Positions 17,688 through 27,871 of a stretch of 63,389 bases of DNA are shown one piece after another (position 1 is the stretch's first letter; the number at the start of each line of letters is the position of its first letter). The notes under the pieces were generated by a model that did not search any database, was not told where the DNA came from, and worked only from the letters and a program-made list of their open reading frames with translations. The translations under genes and the position numbers were made by a program. Source of the stretch: Clostridia bacterium (lineage in GTDB: Bacteria; Bacillota; Clostridia; Christensenellales; Borkfalkiaceae); the NCBI GenBank assembly GCA_021199295.1, contig JAJQII010000065.1:1-63389 (forward strand), given 5' to 3'.

Positions 17688-19307
17688 TTAATGTTTGAAG
17701 TGGCGTTCGCCCACAAACACCATCGCCAACCCCCTCTCATTAGCCAGCTCTACCGATTCCTTGTCGCGGATAGAACCGCCGGGCTGGATTATAGCCGTTA
17801 TGCCTGCCTTTACGCATTCTTCAACGCAGTCGGGGAAAGGGAAGAAGGCGTCGGAAGCCATTACAGAGCCCTTTGCCTCATCCCCTGCATGGGCTATAGC
17901 CTGCTGCGCCGCCCATATGCGGTTGGTCTGGCCCATACCTATGCCCGTTGTTCTGCCGGGTTTACCTATTACTATGGCGTTGGACTTGGTATGTTTTACC
18001 ACCTTCCACGCAAACATCATTGCATCTATTTCTTCCGCCGTGGGCATACGGTCGGTTACAACGCCCGTACCGTAAACTGTCTTCTGCTTGCCTGAAGGAA
18101 GGGTTGAAACCTCAACTTCAGCTTTTGTTGAAAACAGGCTCATATCCTCGTCCTTTATAAGACATTCGTCATATTGCTGTACGAGCAGACCGCCGTATAC
18201 TTTTTTCATATCGAAAGTTGCTTTGTCGCGGCGGGCGGAGATATCGTCTATCTGCAAGAGGCGGATATTCTTTTTCTGTTCGAGAATTTCAAGCGCCTTG
18301 TCGGTGTAGGCAGGGGCCATTACTATCTCTATAAATATTTTGTTGATCTCTTGCGCCGTGCTCTCGTCTACAGTGCCGTTGATGGCAAGTATTCCGCCGA
18401 ACACAGAGACGGGATCGGAATTGTAGGCACGCATATATGCCTCGTGTATGCTGTCGCCCGTACCCACGCCGCAGGGATTGGCATGCTTACATGCAACCAC
18501 GGCGGGAGTATCGCCAAATTCCTTTAGAAGCTCTAACGCGCCGTTCGCGTCGTTTATATTGTTGTAAGAAAGTTCCTTGCCCCAAAGCTGTTTTGCCGAA
18601 GAAAGGCTGCCTTTGCGGGCAAAAGGCTCTTTATAGAACACAGCGCTCTGCTGGGGGTTTTCACCATAACGCATCTCCTGCGCCTTGTCGTAAGTAAATG
18701 TTACCGTGTCGGGGAAGGTTATTCCCAGCTTGCCTGCAAGGTAGTTGGATATAAGGCTGTCGTACTGTGCCGTGTGGGCAAACACCTTATATTGCAGGTA
18801 TTTTTTAGTCTCGAGCGTTACGCCGCCGTCGGCAAGTTCGTTTAAGACAAGTGAATAGTCGGCGGGATCGACGATTACCGCCACATCCTGATAATTTTTT
18901 GCGGCAGCACGTATCATTGTAGGGCCGCCTATATCGATATTTTCGATACATTCGGCAAAGTCAGCGCCTTTTTCTAACGTTGCCTTGAAAGGATAGAGGT
19001 TTACGCACACTATGTCTATAGTGTTTATGTTGAGCTCTTCGAGCTGCTTCATATGTTCAGGATTGGAACGCATTGCCAAAAGCCCTGCATGCACGTTGGG
19101 GTGAAGGGTTTTTACCCTGCCGTCAAGGCATTCGGGGAAGCCTGTAATTTCGGATATGCCGATTACGCTTATACCCGCGTTCTGCAATGCCTTGGCAGTG
19201 CCGCCCGTGGATATAATTTCAAAACCGTTTTCTACCAGACCTTTGCAGAAGTCCACAACCCCTGCCTTGTCAGAAACGCTTACAAGAGCTCTCTTTTTCA
19301 TTTCCAT
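17688..19307 (-). CDS. purH: Bifunctional AICAR formyltransferase/IMP cyclohydrolase
   Basis: KKRALVSVSDKAGVVDFCKGLVENGFEIISTGGTAKAL...DGRVKTLHPNVHAGLL. Confidence 0.97.
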   Translation of the reverse strand: MEMKKRALVSVSDKAGVVDFCKGLVENGFEIISTGGTAKALQNAGISVIGISEITGFPECLDGRVKTLHPNVHAGLLAMRSNPEHMKQLEELNINTIDIVCVNLYPFKATLEKGADFAECIENIDIGGPTMIRAAAKNYQDVAVIVDPADYSLVLNELADGGVTLETKKYLQYKVFAHTAQYDSLISNYLAGKLGITFPDTVTFTYDKAQEMRYGENPQQSAVFYKEPFARKGSLSSAKQLWGKELSYNNINDANGALELLKEFGDTPAVVACKHANPCGVGTGDSIHEAYMRAYNSDPVSVFGGILAINGTVDESTAQEINKIFIEIVMAPAYTDKALEILEQKKNIRLLQIDDISARRDKATFDMKKVYGGLLVQQYDECLIKDEDMSLFSTKAEVEVSTLPSGKQKTVYGTGVVTDRMPTAEEIDAMMFAWKVVKHTKSNAIVIGKPGRTTGIGMGQTNRIWAAQQAIAHAGDEAKGSVMASDAFFPFPDCVEECVKAGITAIIQPGGSIRDKESVELANERGLAMVFVGERHFKH

Positions 19308-19357
19308 AGTGTTACCTCTTTTTATTTTTTAATTGGACGGCATATATGCCGCAACTA

Positions 19358-19975
19358 TTAGTCTTTTATTGTCACGCTTCGCCCGTTTTTTTCTACCCTG
19401 CCTGTACATAGCATTTTAACGCAGTACGGCAAAAGCTGATGCTCGACATCTAAAATTCTTGACTGGAGCAATTCGGGCGTGTCGCCGTCCTTTACCTCTA
19501 CGGCACGTTGGGCGATTATTGCGCCGCCGTCGGGAATTTCGTTTACAAAGTGGACTGTACAGCCGCTTACTTTAGCGCCGTAATCCAAGACGGCTTTATG
19601 CACTTTAAGCCCGTAATATCCGCCGCCGCAAAAGGCGGGGATAAGCGACGGGTGTATGTTTATTATTCTGTCTTCAAACTTACGGATAAAACTTTCAGGT
19701 ATTATCTTAAGCCAGCCAGCGAGCACGATATAGTCAACTTTTAACGATACCAAAAGGTCGTTAAGTTCGGCATATAGCGCCTCTAAATCGGGATAATCTG
19801 CTTTGGCGAACACCCTTGACGGTATGCCGTGGCGTGCCGCCCTGTCTATCGCGCCTATACCTTTTTTTGATGCGACAAGAAGGACTATCTCGCAAAAATT
19901 TTCTTTTAGGTTTGCATCTATTACCGACTGGAAGTCTGTGCCCCCGCCGGAAGCGAATACCGCAATTCTTTTCAT
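19358..19975 (-). CDS. purN: Phosphoribosylglycinamide formyltransferase
   Basis: RIAVFASGGGTDFQSVIDA...INIHPSLIPAFCGGGYYGLKVH. Confidence 0.96.
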   Translation of the reverse strand: MKRIAVFASGGGTDFQSVIDANLKENFCEIVLLVASKKGIGAIDRAARHGIPSRVFAKADYPDLEALYAELNDLLVSLKVDYIVLAGWLKIIPESFIRKFEDRIINIHPSLIPAFCGGGYYGLKVHKAVLDYGAKVSGCTVHFVNEIPDGGAIIAQRAVEVKDGDTPELLQSRILDVEHQLLPYCVKMLCTGRVEKNGRSVTIKD

Positions 19976-19999
19976 AGGATTTACCTTGTGAATCGGTCT

Positions 20000-21061
20000 T
20001 TACTTTTCTACGGGGTAAAGGGGTGCGACAAAGCCGTTCTTTTTCTTTAAAACCACTCCCTTGCCCTTTATTGTTTTACCTATAACGCAGCATTCTTCGC
20101 CCGTCGAGGTGAGCTGGCTGATAGTTTCTTCCACGTCTTTAGGGGCAACGCATACTACCATGCCGATACCCATATTGAAGGTGTTGTAAATCTGGTAATC
20201 GTCTATGCCTGCGATCTGCTGCATTACCTTGAAAACGGTGGGCACTTCGTAAGAAGTTATGTCTATCTCGCAGCCGATGCCTTCAGGGAAAATGCGGGGG
20301 ATATTTTCTATAAAGCCGCCGCCCGTAATGTGGGCTATGCCCTTAACTTTTACCTTTTCGATAAGGGATAGTATGGAGTTTACGTAAATTTTTGTGGGCG
20401 TCAACAGCACGTCTATGGGCTTTGCGCCAAGGCGTTCGTCGTATGTTTCGAGGGTAGCTTTATCCTCGCCGAAAAGTTTACGCACAAGCGAGTAACCGTT
20501 AGAGTGTATGCCGCTCGATTTAATGCCGATGAGCACGTCGCCCTTTTTGATTTTACTGCCGTTTATAACCTTCTTTTTATCCACTACGCCTACGGCGAAA
20601 CCTGCGATATCATATTCGCCGTCGCTGTAGAACCCCGGCATTTCTGCCGTTTCACCGCCGATGAGGGCAGCGCCCGACTGGCGGCAACCTTCCGCCACAC
20701 CTGAAACTACCGTGGCTACCGTTTCAGGCGAAAGCCTGCCCGTTGCAAAGTAGTCGAGGAAAAAGAGAGGTTTAGCGCCCTGGCAAACGATATCGTTCAC
20801 GCACATTGCCACGGCGTCTATGCCTATCGTATCGTGCTTGTCGGCAATGAAAGCGTACTTAAGTTTAGTGCCCACGCCGTCTGTACCAGATACAAGGACG
20901 GGATTTTTTATATCTTTGGGGAGTTCGTAAAAACCGCCGAAAGAACCTATATCGCCTAAAACGTTCTGGTTGTACGTAGACTGGACGTGTTCTTTCATCA
21001 GTTTGACTGCCTGATATCCCCTTTCTACGTCTACACCGCTGTCTTTATATGATATTGCCAT
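20000..21061 (-). CDS. purM: Phosphoribosylformylglycinamidine cyclo-ligase
   Basis: MAISYKDSGVDVERGYQAVKLMK...GTDGVGTKLK; start set at 21061. Confidence 0.96.
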   Translation of the reverse strand: MAISYKDSGVDVERGYQAVKLMKEHVQSTYNQNVLGDIGSFGGFYELPKDIKNPVLVSGTDGVGTKLKYAFIADKHDTIGIDAVAMCVNDIVCQGAKPLFFLDYFATGRLSPETVATVVSGVAEGCRQSGAALIGGETAEMPGFYSDGEYDIAGFAVGVVDKKKVINGSKIKKGDVLIGIKSSGIHSNGYSLVRKLFGEDKATLETYDERLGAKPIDVLLTPTKIYVNSILSLIEKVKVKGIAHITGGGFIENIPRIFPEGIGCEIDITSYEVPTVFKVMQQIAGIDDYQIYNTFNMGIGMVVCVAPKDVEETISQLTSTGEECCVIGKTIKGKGVVLKKKNGFVAPLYPVEK

Positions 21062-21080
21062 TTGTTTTTCTCCGTTATTT

Positions 21081-22505
21081 TTATTCGAGTTTAAATTTGT
21101 CCGTTTCGTAATCATCCATGGGATAAGGATACTCGCCCGTGAAACAGCCGAGGCAGAAGGACAGGTTAGAGGCTTTGCAGGTTTCTAAAAGATGCTCTAC
21201 CGAAAGATACCTTACGCTATCCGCGCCAAGGCTGCGGCAAATCTGCTCTTCGTTTTTATACGCGCCTATAAGCTGGGAATATGTTTGTATATCTATGCCG
21301 AGATGGCAAGGATGTTTTATTATAGGCGAACATATTCTTATATGCACTTCGGTAGCGCCCGCGTTGCGCAGCATCTTTATTATCTTGCGCATTGTTGTGC
21401 CGCGGACTATGGAGTCATCTATTATAATAACGCGCTTGCCGCGTATATTGGCACGCAGGGCGTTCATTTTTACGTTTAAACTGTTTTCGCGCTGGCGCTG
21501 GTCGGGCTGGATAAAAGTCCTGCCCACGTACCTGTTTTTGGCGAGAGCCTCTACAAAAGGTATTCCGCTCTCTTCGGCAAAGCCGCGTGCCGCCACGTTA
21601 GCCGAATCGGGTACACCCGAAACAAGGTCGGCATCGGCGGGATAGTATTTTGCAAGCAGCCTGCCTGCCTCTTTCCTTGCCGCGTACACGCTGCAGCCGT
21701 CCAGTACGGAATCGTGGCGGGCAAAATAAACATACTCGAATATGCAGGTACGGCTCTCCTTAGGGATGTCGTCCATCATATGCGAGTGCATGCCGCTGCT
21801 GTCTACCACGAGAATTTCCCCGGGTTTGATGTCGCGTAGGTAATTGGCGCTTACCGCGTCCAGTGCGCACGTTTCGCTTGCCACTATAACGTCGTCATCT
21901 GCCATACCTACGCAAAGCGGGCGTATGCCGTAAGGGTCGCGCACGGCAATAAGCTTATCTGTCGTCATAATAACTAAAGCGTACGCACCCTTAAATCGGG
22001 GGCACGCGCGCTTTACGCCAGTAAGAATATCTCCGTCAGACAGGCTGTTTATCATTATAGCCATTACTTCGGAATCTATGGTAGTCTGAAAAACGGCGTT
22101 TTCTGCTATCAGTTCGTCGCGGAGCTGTTTTGTATTGGTTAGGTTGCCGTTGTGGGCAAGCGCCATTTTGCCGCATTTACCCGTAAAAACCACGGGCTGT
22201 GCGTTTAAAAGCTGGCTCGCGCCCGTTGTGGAATACCTTACGTGCCCGATAGCTATATCGCCTTCGGGCAGGGTATCTAAAACGCCGCCCGAAAAAATGT
22301 CGGGAATAAGCCCCATTCCCTTGTGGTAAGAAATTTTATCGGCAAAGGACACGGCTATACCGCCGCTCTCCTGCCCGCGGTGCTGCAGGGCGTAGAGCCC
22401 GTAGTACACCGTGTGGGCGACGTCTCGGTTTTCCGTAGAGTAAACGCCGAAAACGCCGCATTCTTCTTGCATGCTGTCGAAAGGTAGTTTATCCGACCTG
22501 AACAT
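21081..22505 (-). CDS. purF: Amidophosphoribosyltransferase
   Basis: EECGVFGVYST...GLYALQHRGQESGGIAV; VIIIDDSIVRGTT. Confidence 0.97.
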   Translation of the reverse strand: MFRSDKLPFDSMQEECGVFGVYSTENRDVAHTVYYGLYALQHRGQESGGIAVSFADKISYHKGMGLIPDIFSGGVLDTLPEGDIAIGHVRYSTTGASQLLNAQPVVFTGKCGKMALAHNGNLTNTKQLRDELIAENAVFQTTIDSEVMAIMINSLSDGDILTGVKRACPRFKGAYALVIMTTDKLIAVRDPYGIRPLCVGMADDDVIVASETCALDAVSANYLRDIKPGEILVVDSSGMHSHMMDDIPKESRTCIFEYVYFARHDSVLDGCSVYAARKEAGRLLAKYYPADADLVSGVPDSANVAARGFAEESGIPFVEALAKNRYVGRTFIQPDQRQRENSLNVKMNALRANIRGKRVIIIDDSIVRGTTMRKIIKMLRNAGATEVHIRICSPIIKHPCHLGIDIQTYSQLIGAYKNEEQICRSLGADSVRYLSVEHLLETCKASNLSFCLGCFTGEYPYPMDDYETDKFKLE

Positions 22506-22624
22506 ATATCCTCCGTAATTTGCCCCGAGGGGGCTTCGTTATAACGTACGCCGCCTGAAAAGTATGGCGGGTTGCTTGCAGCGTACAGCCGCACGAAAAA
22601 TAAATGCTTTTATACAGGCTAATG

Positions 22625-23344
22625 TCAGCCGCCTATCCTCTTAAAAATTTCCGCGTAAGCGTCTTCCACGCCGCCGAGGTCGCGGCGGAATCTGTCTTTA
22701 TCTAAAGAAGTGTGGTGTTCGGTATCCCACGTGCCTGCTTCCCAGAAGCGGCATGTATCGGGGGAAATTTCGTCGGCAAGCACAATTTTGCCGTGGAATC
22801 TGCCGAACTCCAGCTTGAAGTCTACAAGGTCTATGTTTAACTCTTTGAAGAAGGCTATTAAAGCGTCGTTTACGGCGAAAGCCAGCCTTTTAATTTCTGC
22901 TATTTCTTCTTCGGTGGCAAGGTTTAACGCAAGCGCGTGGTAATCATTAATAAGGGGATCGTCCAGTGCGTCGCATTTATAAGAAAATTCTATGGTGGGA
23001 ATGGCAAGTTTAGTGCCTTCCTTTACGCCGTAGCGTTTGGAGAAACTGCCTGCGGCAACGTTCCTTATTATAACCTCTAAGGGAACTATCTGCACCTTTT
23101 TAACAACGGTGTCCCTGTCTGAAAGCTGCTGTACAAAGTGCGTGGGTATACCCTTCTTTTCCAGCATAGCCATCATCATGTTGCTCATCTTGTTGTTTAT
23201 CACGCCCTTGCCGACAATAGTACCGCGCTTAGCGCCGTTAAACGCCGTGGCGTCGTCTTTATACGAAACTATTACATAGTCGGGATCTTCGGTTGCGTAA
23301 ACTTTTTTTGCTTTGCCTTCGTAAAGCTGTTCTTTCTTTTCCAT
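22625..23344 (-). CDS. purC: SAICAR synthase
   Basis: [58 protein letters not shown]. Confidence 0.97.
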   Translation of the reverse strand: MEKKEQLYEGKAKKVYATEDPDYVIVSYKDDATAFNGAKRGTIVGKGVINNKMSNMMMAMLEKKGIPTHFVQQLSDRDTVVKKVQIVPLEVIIRNVAAGSFSKRYGVKEGTKLAIPTIEFSYKCDALDDPLINDYHALALNLATEEEIAEIKRLAFAVNDALIAFFKELNIDLVDFKLEFGRFHGKIVLADEISPDTCRFWEAGTWDTEHHTSLDKDRFRRDLGGVEDAYAEIFKRIGG

Positions 23345-23434
23345 AAAAAACTTTCTCCTTAAAATTTATCTGAATGCCGCTTGGGGCGGTTTATTTCAAC
23401 TTAAATACCCGCAGAGTACACTGCGGGCATATTT

Positions 23435-23932
23435 TTAAATTTCCTTAAGCTCTGCCTGCAAAGCCGCGTCGTCTGCGTTGATCTTTGCACGCATAGCCGA
23501 TTTATAGTCTGCAAGTTTGCAGGCTATCTCGGGGTATTTTATTCCTAAAATCTGAAGGGCGAGAAGCCCTGCGTTTTCGCCGCCGTTTACCCCCACCGTG
23601 GCAACAGGTATGCCAGAGGGCATCTGCACGATGGAAAGAAGGCTGTCCAGCCCGCCCATCATATCGGTTTTTACGGGCAAGCCTATAACGGGCAGCGTGG
23701 TATATGCCGCGATAACCCCGCCGAGGTGCGCGGCCTTGCCTGCGGCACAGATTATAACTTCTATGCCGTTATCTTTAGCATGGGAAGCAAACTCATGGGC
23801 TTCTTCGGGCGTGCGGTGGGCGGATATTACGCGCACTTCACACTCAACGCTGAAATCTTTTAACACCTTTACCGCGGGTTTTACCACGGAAAAGTCTGAT
23901 TTAGAGCCCATTACGATAGCTGCTTTTAACAT
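23435..23932 (-). CDS. purE: N5-carboxyaminoimidazole ribonucleotide mutase
   Basis: AAIVMGSKSDFSVVKPAV...SAHRTPEEAHEFA. Confidence 0.97.
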   Translation of the reverse strand: MLKAAIVMGSKSDFSVVKPAVKVLKDFSVECEVRVISAHRTPEEAHEFASHAKDNGIEVIICAAGKAAHLGGVIAAYTTLPVIGLPVKTDMMGGLDSLLSIVQMPSGIPVATVGVNGGENAGLLALQILGIKYPEIACKLADYKSAMRAKINADDAALQAELKEI

Positions 23933-23979
23933 AAAACTTCACCTGTAATAAGAAAGATTTTTTGCGGCATACTTTAAGT

Positions 23980-24282
23980 ATGCTGCTTTTATATATAATC
24001 TTCGGCGTATATATAGCCGCCGTCAATTTTTATGCCGTGTTGCTTATAAAATCCCAGAAAGACGAGGCGGGCGGCGACCAGTCAAAAATGAACGCAGGCG
24101 ACGGCAAACTTATACTATGCGCCCTTCTGGGCGGTGCTGTGGGCATTTACGTAAGCATGTTTATTTTGAAGTACCGGCTTAAAAACATGATGCTTATGGT
24201 TATTATGCCCGTTATTGCCGTTATAAACATTTATTTTATTATAGTTGCCTTTAAAAGCGGCTTTACGTTTTTTGCCGCCTGA
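23980..24282 (+). CDS. Small membrane protein, DUF1294-like
   Basis: Hydrophobic helices, LLGGAVGIYVSMFILKYRLKN; divergent from purE. Confidence 0.6.
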   Translation: MLLLYIIFGVYIAAVNFYAVLLIKSQKDEAGGDQSKMNAGDGKLILCALLGGAVGIYVSMFILKYRLKNMMLMVIMPVIAVINIYFIIVAFKSGFTFFAA

Positions 24283-24406
24283 CGCCGCAATGTCTTTTGT
24301 GAGAAGTTTATTACAATTATATCACAGTATCGCGATAAAGGAAAATGTTTGACGGAAGTTTTTTAAATTTTAATTTATAAAAAAAGATTATAAGTGTTAA
24401 AAACAC

Positions 24407-24436
24407 AAACGGCGGAAACAAGAAGTTCCGCCGTTT
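24407..24436 (-). terminator. Hairpin terminator of ABC transporter operon
   Basis: AAACGGCGGAA ... TTCCGCCGTTT with flanking T/A runs. Confidence 0.7.
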
Positions 24437-24448
24437 TTAATAAAATTT

Positions 24449-25108
24449 TTAATCCATAAGGCAGGCAAGCAGTTTTTGCCTTTGCCCGCTCCTTGCAAAA
24501 AGGTCTGCGCAGGGCTCGCCCTCGGGGAAAAACTCCTCCTTTACCTTACCGCCCTTTAACACGGCTATGCGGTTTGCAAGCATAAGCGCCTCGTCGGCGT
24601 CGTGCGTTACGAATACCGCCGTGCGGCGCTGCCCTTTCCACAGGGATAAAAACAGCTCTGCCATTTTTAATTTAAGGGCTAAGTCAAGGGAAGAAAAGGG
24701 CTCGTCCATTAAAATAACTTCCGACGGGTACAAAAACGCCCTCGCAATGGCGGCTCGCTGAGCCTGCCCGCCCGAAAGGGTTACGGGATAGCTGCCCGCT
24801 TTATCTTTGAGCCCAACCGCTTCTATCATATCATCTACCGCCGCCCTGTCTTTGCACACAAGCGAAAGGTTGCCCCTTACGGTAAGGTTAGGCAAGAGCC
24901 TGGGACTCTGGAAGATATACGAACAGCTTTTATTAGTAATCTCACCTTCGTACGGGGTTAGGTTTGCAAGCATATTCAAAAGGGTGGTTTTGCCGCTACC
25001 GCTTTCACCCAGTATGCAGGTTATTTGCCCCTCGCATATATCGAAATTAAAGCCATCGTACACGGTGAGGCCGCCGTATTTTTTTGTTACGTTTTTTAAG
25101 GTAATCAT
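24449..25108 (-). CDS. ABC transporter ATP-binding protein (nitrate/sulfonate/taurine type)
   Basis: GESGSGKTTLLNML (Walker A), LSGGQAQRAAIARA, VILMDEPFSSLD. Confidence 0.93.
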   Translation of the reverse strand: MITLKNVTKKYGGLTVYDGFNFDICEGQITCILGESGSGKTTLLNMLANLTPYEGEITNKSCSYIFQSPRLLPNLTVRGNLSLVCKDRAAVDDMIEAVGLKDKAGSYPVTLSGGQAQRAAIARAFLYPSEVILMDEPFSSLDLALKLKMAELFLSLWKGQRRTAVFVTHDADEALMLANRIAVLKGGKVKEEFFPEGEPCADLFARSGQRQKLLACLMD

Positions 25109-25884
25109 ACGGCTACCCCCTTGCCCTTTGTCCACCTGTCGGTAAGGCGGACAGGGAGCGACAACAAAAATTCGGCAAGCGCCCCTGCAATTACAGTTAC
25201 TATTGTAAGGGCAAACAGCTCGGGTATTTCAAGGTAGCTGCGGGCTTCCTGCATCATACCGCCTATGCTGGAAAGGGTACGCGACATAACCTCTGCCGAA
25301 ACTATAATTTTTAGCGTTAAGGAAAAAGCTGCGCCCGACTGGGAAAGTATATTGGGCAGCATAAGCGGAAGATACATTTTGAATACCCTTTGCGACGGGG
25401 TAAATTTGTATACTTTTGCGACCTCTTTAAGATTTTTATCTATGCCGCCGAAAGCCGCGTTCATTTGGGCATATACCATAGGGAATGTTACAAGACAGCC
25501 GACTATTACAGGTGTAAGAGTGCGGGACGTCCACAGCAATAGTATGAGTATCAAAGCCATAGTGGGCACTGTGCGCAGCGCCGTGACTATGGGGCTTAAA
25601 ATACGCGAAAAGGCTTTGGAAAGCGCCGAAAGCGCCGCGCACACCGCCGCGAGTACAAAAGACAGCGCGAATGCCTCCAGCGTGCGCAGGAGCGTACCGC
25701 CGAATGATTTCCAGAAAGCGCCCTCGCCTAAAAGCTGCCACAGCGCCGAAAGCGAATCACCCACAGAAGGTATTACGTAATCGTTGCCCTGCACATAGTA
25801 GGCAATAAGCCAGGCGAGCCACATAATTATTATCGCCGCAACGGAAAATATTAAGTTGAAGGCTCTATCTGAAAACTTTTTCAA
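25105..25884 (-). CDS. ABC transporter permease (SsuC/TauC-like)
   Basis: Multiple TM segments; VVTALRTVPTMALILILLLW and permease-type coupling loop; overlaps ATPase gene. Confidence 0.9.
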   Translation of the reverse strand: MKKFSDRAFNLIFSVAAIIIMWLAWLIAYYVQGNDYVIPSVGDSLSALWQLLGEGAFWKSFGGTLLRTLEAFALSFVLAAVCAALSALSKAFSRILSPIVTALRTVPTMALILILLLWTSRTLTPVIVGCLVTFPMVYAQMNAAFGGIDKNLKEVAKVYKFTPSQRVFKMYLPLMLPNILSQSGAAFSLTLKIIVSAEVMSRTLSSIGGMMQEARSYLEIPELFALTIVTVIAGALAEFLLSLPVRLTDRWTKGKGVAV

Positions 25885-25937
25885 TTTTGTACCTGATAAT
25901 ATTTGTTTATAAGGTTGAAATATTATATGAATAAACG

Positions 25938-26550
25938 TTATTATTTTTAAATAACTGCTCTTCCGTCCTGCCTGCTGGTCGCGCGTCCGCGCGGGATTGC
26001 CACGGGGTAGAGACCCCTCGCAATGACATATGGTAATATGCCGCCCCTAAGCTGGAACGACAGCCCCCTTCGTCATCCTGAGGAGTGCCTAAGGCACGAC
26101 GTGAGGCTATCTGCGCCTTATTATCTGAAACCTCTTATAATAAGGTGCGCAGAGTGTCGCTAACGTTCGCACGCTAAGAGCAAATTTATTTGCGGCTCGC
26201 GGAAAGCCAGGCAAAAACGCCTTTCAACCATCATTCGACCTTGTTAACAAGGTGCAAATTTATTAGAAAAATATTATTATTTTTAAATAACTGTTCTTCC
26301 GTCCTGCCTGCTGGTCGCGCGTCCGCGCGGGATTGCCACGGGGTAGAGACCCATCTAAGCCTTATCATCTGAAACATTTACAATAAGGTGCTTAGAGTGT
26401 CGCTTATGCTCGCACGCAATGACAAATAAGTTTCTGGCGTTTAATATGGAGCAATGACAGGGTGTCTTACGCTCGCACACAATGACAAATAAGTTTCTGC
26501 CGTTTAATATGGAGCAATGATCTTACACTCGCACGCAATGACAATAGGCT
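25938..26550. repeat. Dense repeat array (R3) inside the ABC transporter operon
   Basis: ~77-bp direct repeat TATTTTTAAATAACTG(C/T)TCTTCCGTCCTGCCTGCTGGTCGCGCGTCCGCGCGGGATTGCCACGGGGTAGAGACCC at ~25938 and ~26275; ~65-bp repeats CGCACRCAATGACAAATAAGTTTCTGSCGTTTAATATGGAGCAATGA at ~26413 and ~26477. Confidence 0.85.
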
Positions 26551-26578
26551 ATTGCAGTTTTATTTTTTTTGTAGTGAA

Positions 26579-27613
26579 TTACCCGTTGTAGCCGTAGTAG
26601 AACGCGTCGGCTGTTTCGTAAGTAGCGCCGTCGGTCGCAACCTGGGCATACTTTGAAAGGAAGCTCTGTATTTCCGTTTTACAATCCACCGCAGACGTGA
26701 AATATATGGCGCAGTTTGCTATTACCGCCGAACTTAAATTGTTGGCGGAAAGGGAAGACGTAGTGTCGTAGTGGGCGTTTATCGCGCTTACTATTGTGTC
26801 AACTTCTGCCGTTTTAACCCACTCTGCCGTTGTGGAAAGCTGGGTTGTAAGCGCCGTGATGAACGCGCTGTCGCTCTCTATTACCGACTTTTTAGCGACT
26901 ACCACCGCCTGGGGATAGCCGTTTTCTCCGCCATACAGCGTTTGCAGGTTGCCTACCCTGCTTAATGAAAGTTTATTGGAAACCAGCGTTGCGGCAGGTT
27001 CGGGAACTACAAAGTAATCGTAATCGCTTATATGGCCGCTTATATCCTGCATAACGTTGTCCGAATCGATATCGGCAAGGTTTACCGCCGTGGACGACGT
27101 AGAGCCGCCGTTGCCTATTATATTATAGTCAATATTGTTATCTTTAAAAATAACCTCTAACGTGAGCCCGGGGACGTTAGAAAGGTTTACTACCCCCACC
27201 GTCTTGCCGACAAGGGAAGAAAGGTTAGAAGTTGTAATTTCCGTGCCGTCCTTGGAAAGAATGTAGAGGTTGCCGTGGGTTACCGTGCCTAAAAGCTGGT
27301 AGGTTGTACCCGTGCCAAGAGCTTTAGCGGCAGCATTTACGGGGAGTATGCACACGTCTGCCTTGGGCGAATCGCCGTTGACACATGTGGCAATTACCTT
27401 GCTGTCTACCACCGTGTAAGTGACGTCTGCGCCGAGGTCGGGATTTTGCGACATAAGCATTGCGGCGGCAAGCGCGGGAGCACCGTCGGGCATATACATT
27501 GTGTAAGAATTTCTTTCAGTGTTTTCAGTTTCGCCGTCTGAACAGCCGTAAAAACCTACTGCAAAACACAATGCCGTGACAATACATAAAAGAAGCGTTA
27601 AAAATTTTTTCAT
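26579..27613 (-). CDS. ABC transporter substrate-binding lipoprotein (NMT1/SsuA-like)
   Basis: Signal MKKFLTLLLCIVTALCFAVGFYGC (lipobox FYGC); periplasmic-binding fold motifs. Confidence 0.85.
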   Translation of the reverse strand: MKKFLTLLLCIVTALCFAVGFYGCSDGETENTERNSYTMYMPDGAPALAAAMLMSQNPDLGADVTYTVVDSKVIATCVNGDSPKADVCILPVNAAAKALGTGTTYQLLGTVTHGNLYILSKDGTEITTSNLSSLVGKTVGVVNLSNVPGLTLEVIFKDNNIDYNIIGNGGSTSSTAVNLADIDSDNVMQDISGHISDYDYFVVPEPAATLVSNKLSLSRVGNLQTLYGGENGYPQAVVVAKKSVIESDSAFITALTTQLSTTAEWVKTAEVDTIVSAINAHYDTTSSLSANNLSSAVIANCAIYFTSAVDCKTEIQSFLSKYAQVATDGATYETADAFYYGYNG

Positions 27614-27622
27614 AGTATTCTC

Positions 27623-27871
27623 CTATATTTTATTTGTAAGCGTTTTTGCGGTAACGCCTTTTAGCATACCTATTTTGCCCGATAAAGTATTTAATATTTC
27701 GGACGGGGCGTCTATTATAACGCACAGAACGGAGATGCCTCGGGCTTTGTATGGCACGCCCATCCTGCCCACTATGTAGTCGCCGAACTCCGACAAAAGC
27801 TCGTTTACCTTTGCCGCCGACGACCTGTCTTCCACTATTATGCTTATAACAGCCACTCTGTTTTCGGACAT
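27623..27871 (-). CDS. TM1266-like (iron-only hydrogenase system regulator) ACT/NikR-C-like protein
   Basis: MSENRVAVISIIVEDRSSAAKVNELLSEFGDYIVGRMGVPYKARGISVLCVIIDAPSEILNTLSGKIGMLKGVTAKTL; start set at 27871. Confidence 0.75.
   Translation of the reverse strand: MSENRVAVISIIVEDRSSAAKVNELLSEFGDYIVGRMGVPYKARGISVLCVIIDAPSEILNTLSGKIGMLKGVTAKTLTNKI

Noticed and set aside
17472-18095. 207-aa plus-strand ORF
   Set aside because: Formed from structured repeats plus antisense purH; low plausibility as a protein.
12070-23932. Purine operon gene content
   Set aside because: Order purE-C-F-M-N-H-D-L with single-chain PurL is an ordinary arrangement; only the inserted repeats are noteworthy.
23933-24300. 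Purine riboswitch upstream of purE
   Set aside because: No recognisable purine-aptamer core or terminator arrangement found in the upstream sequence.
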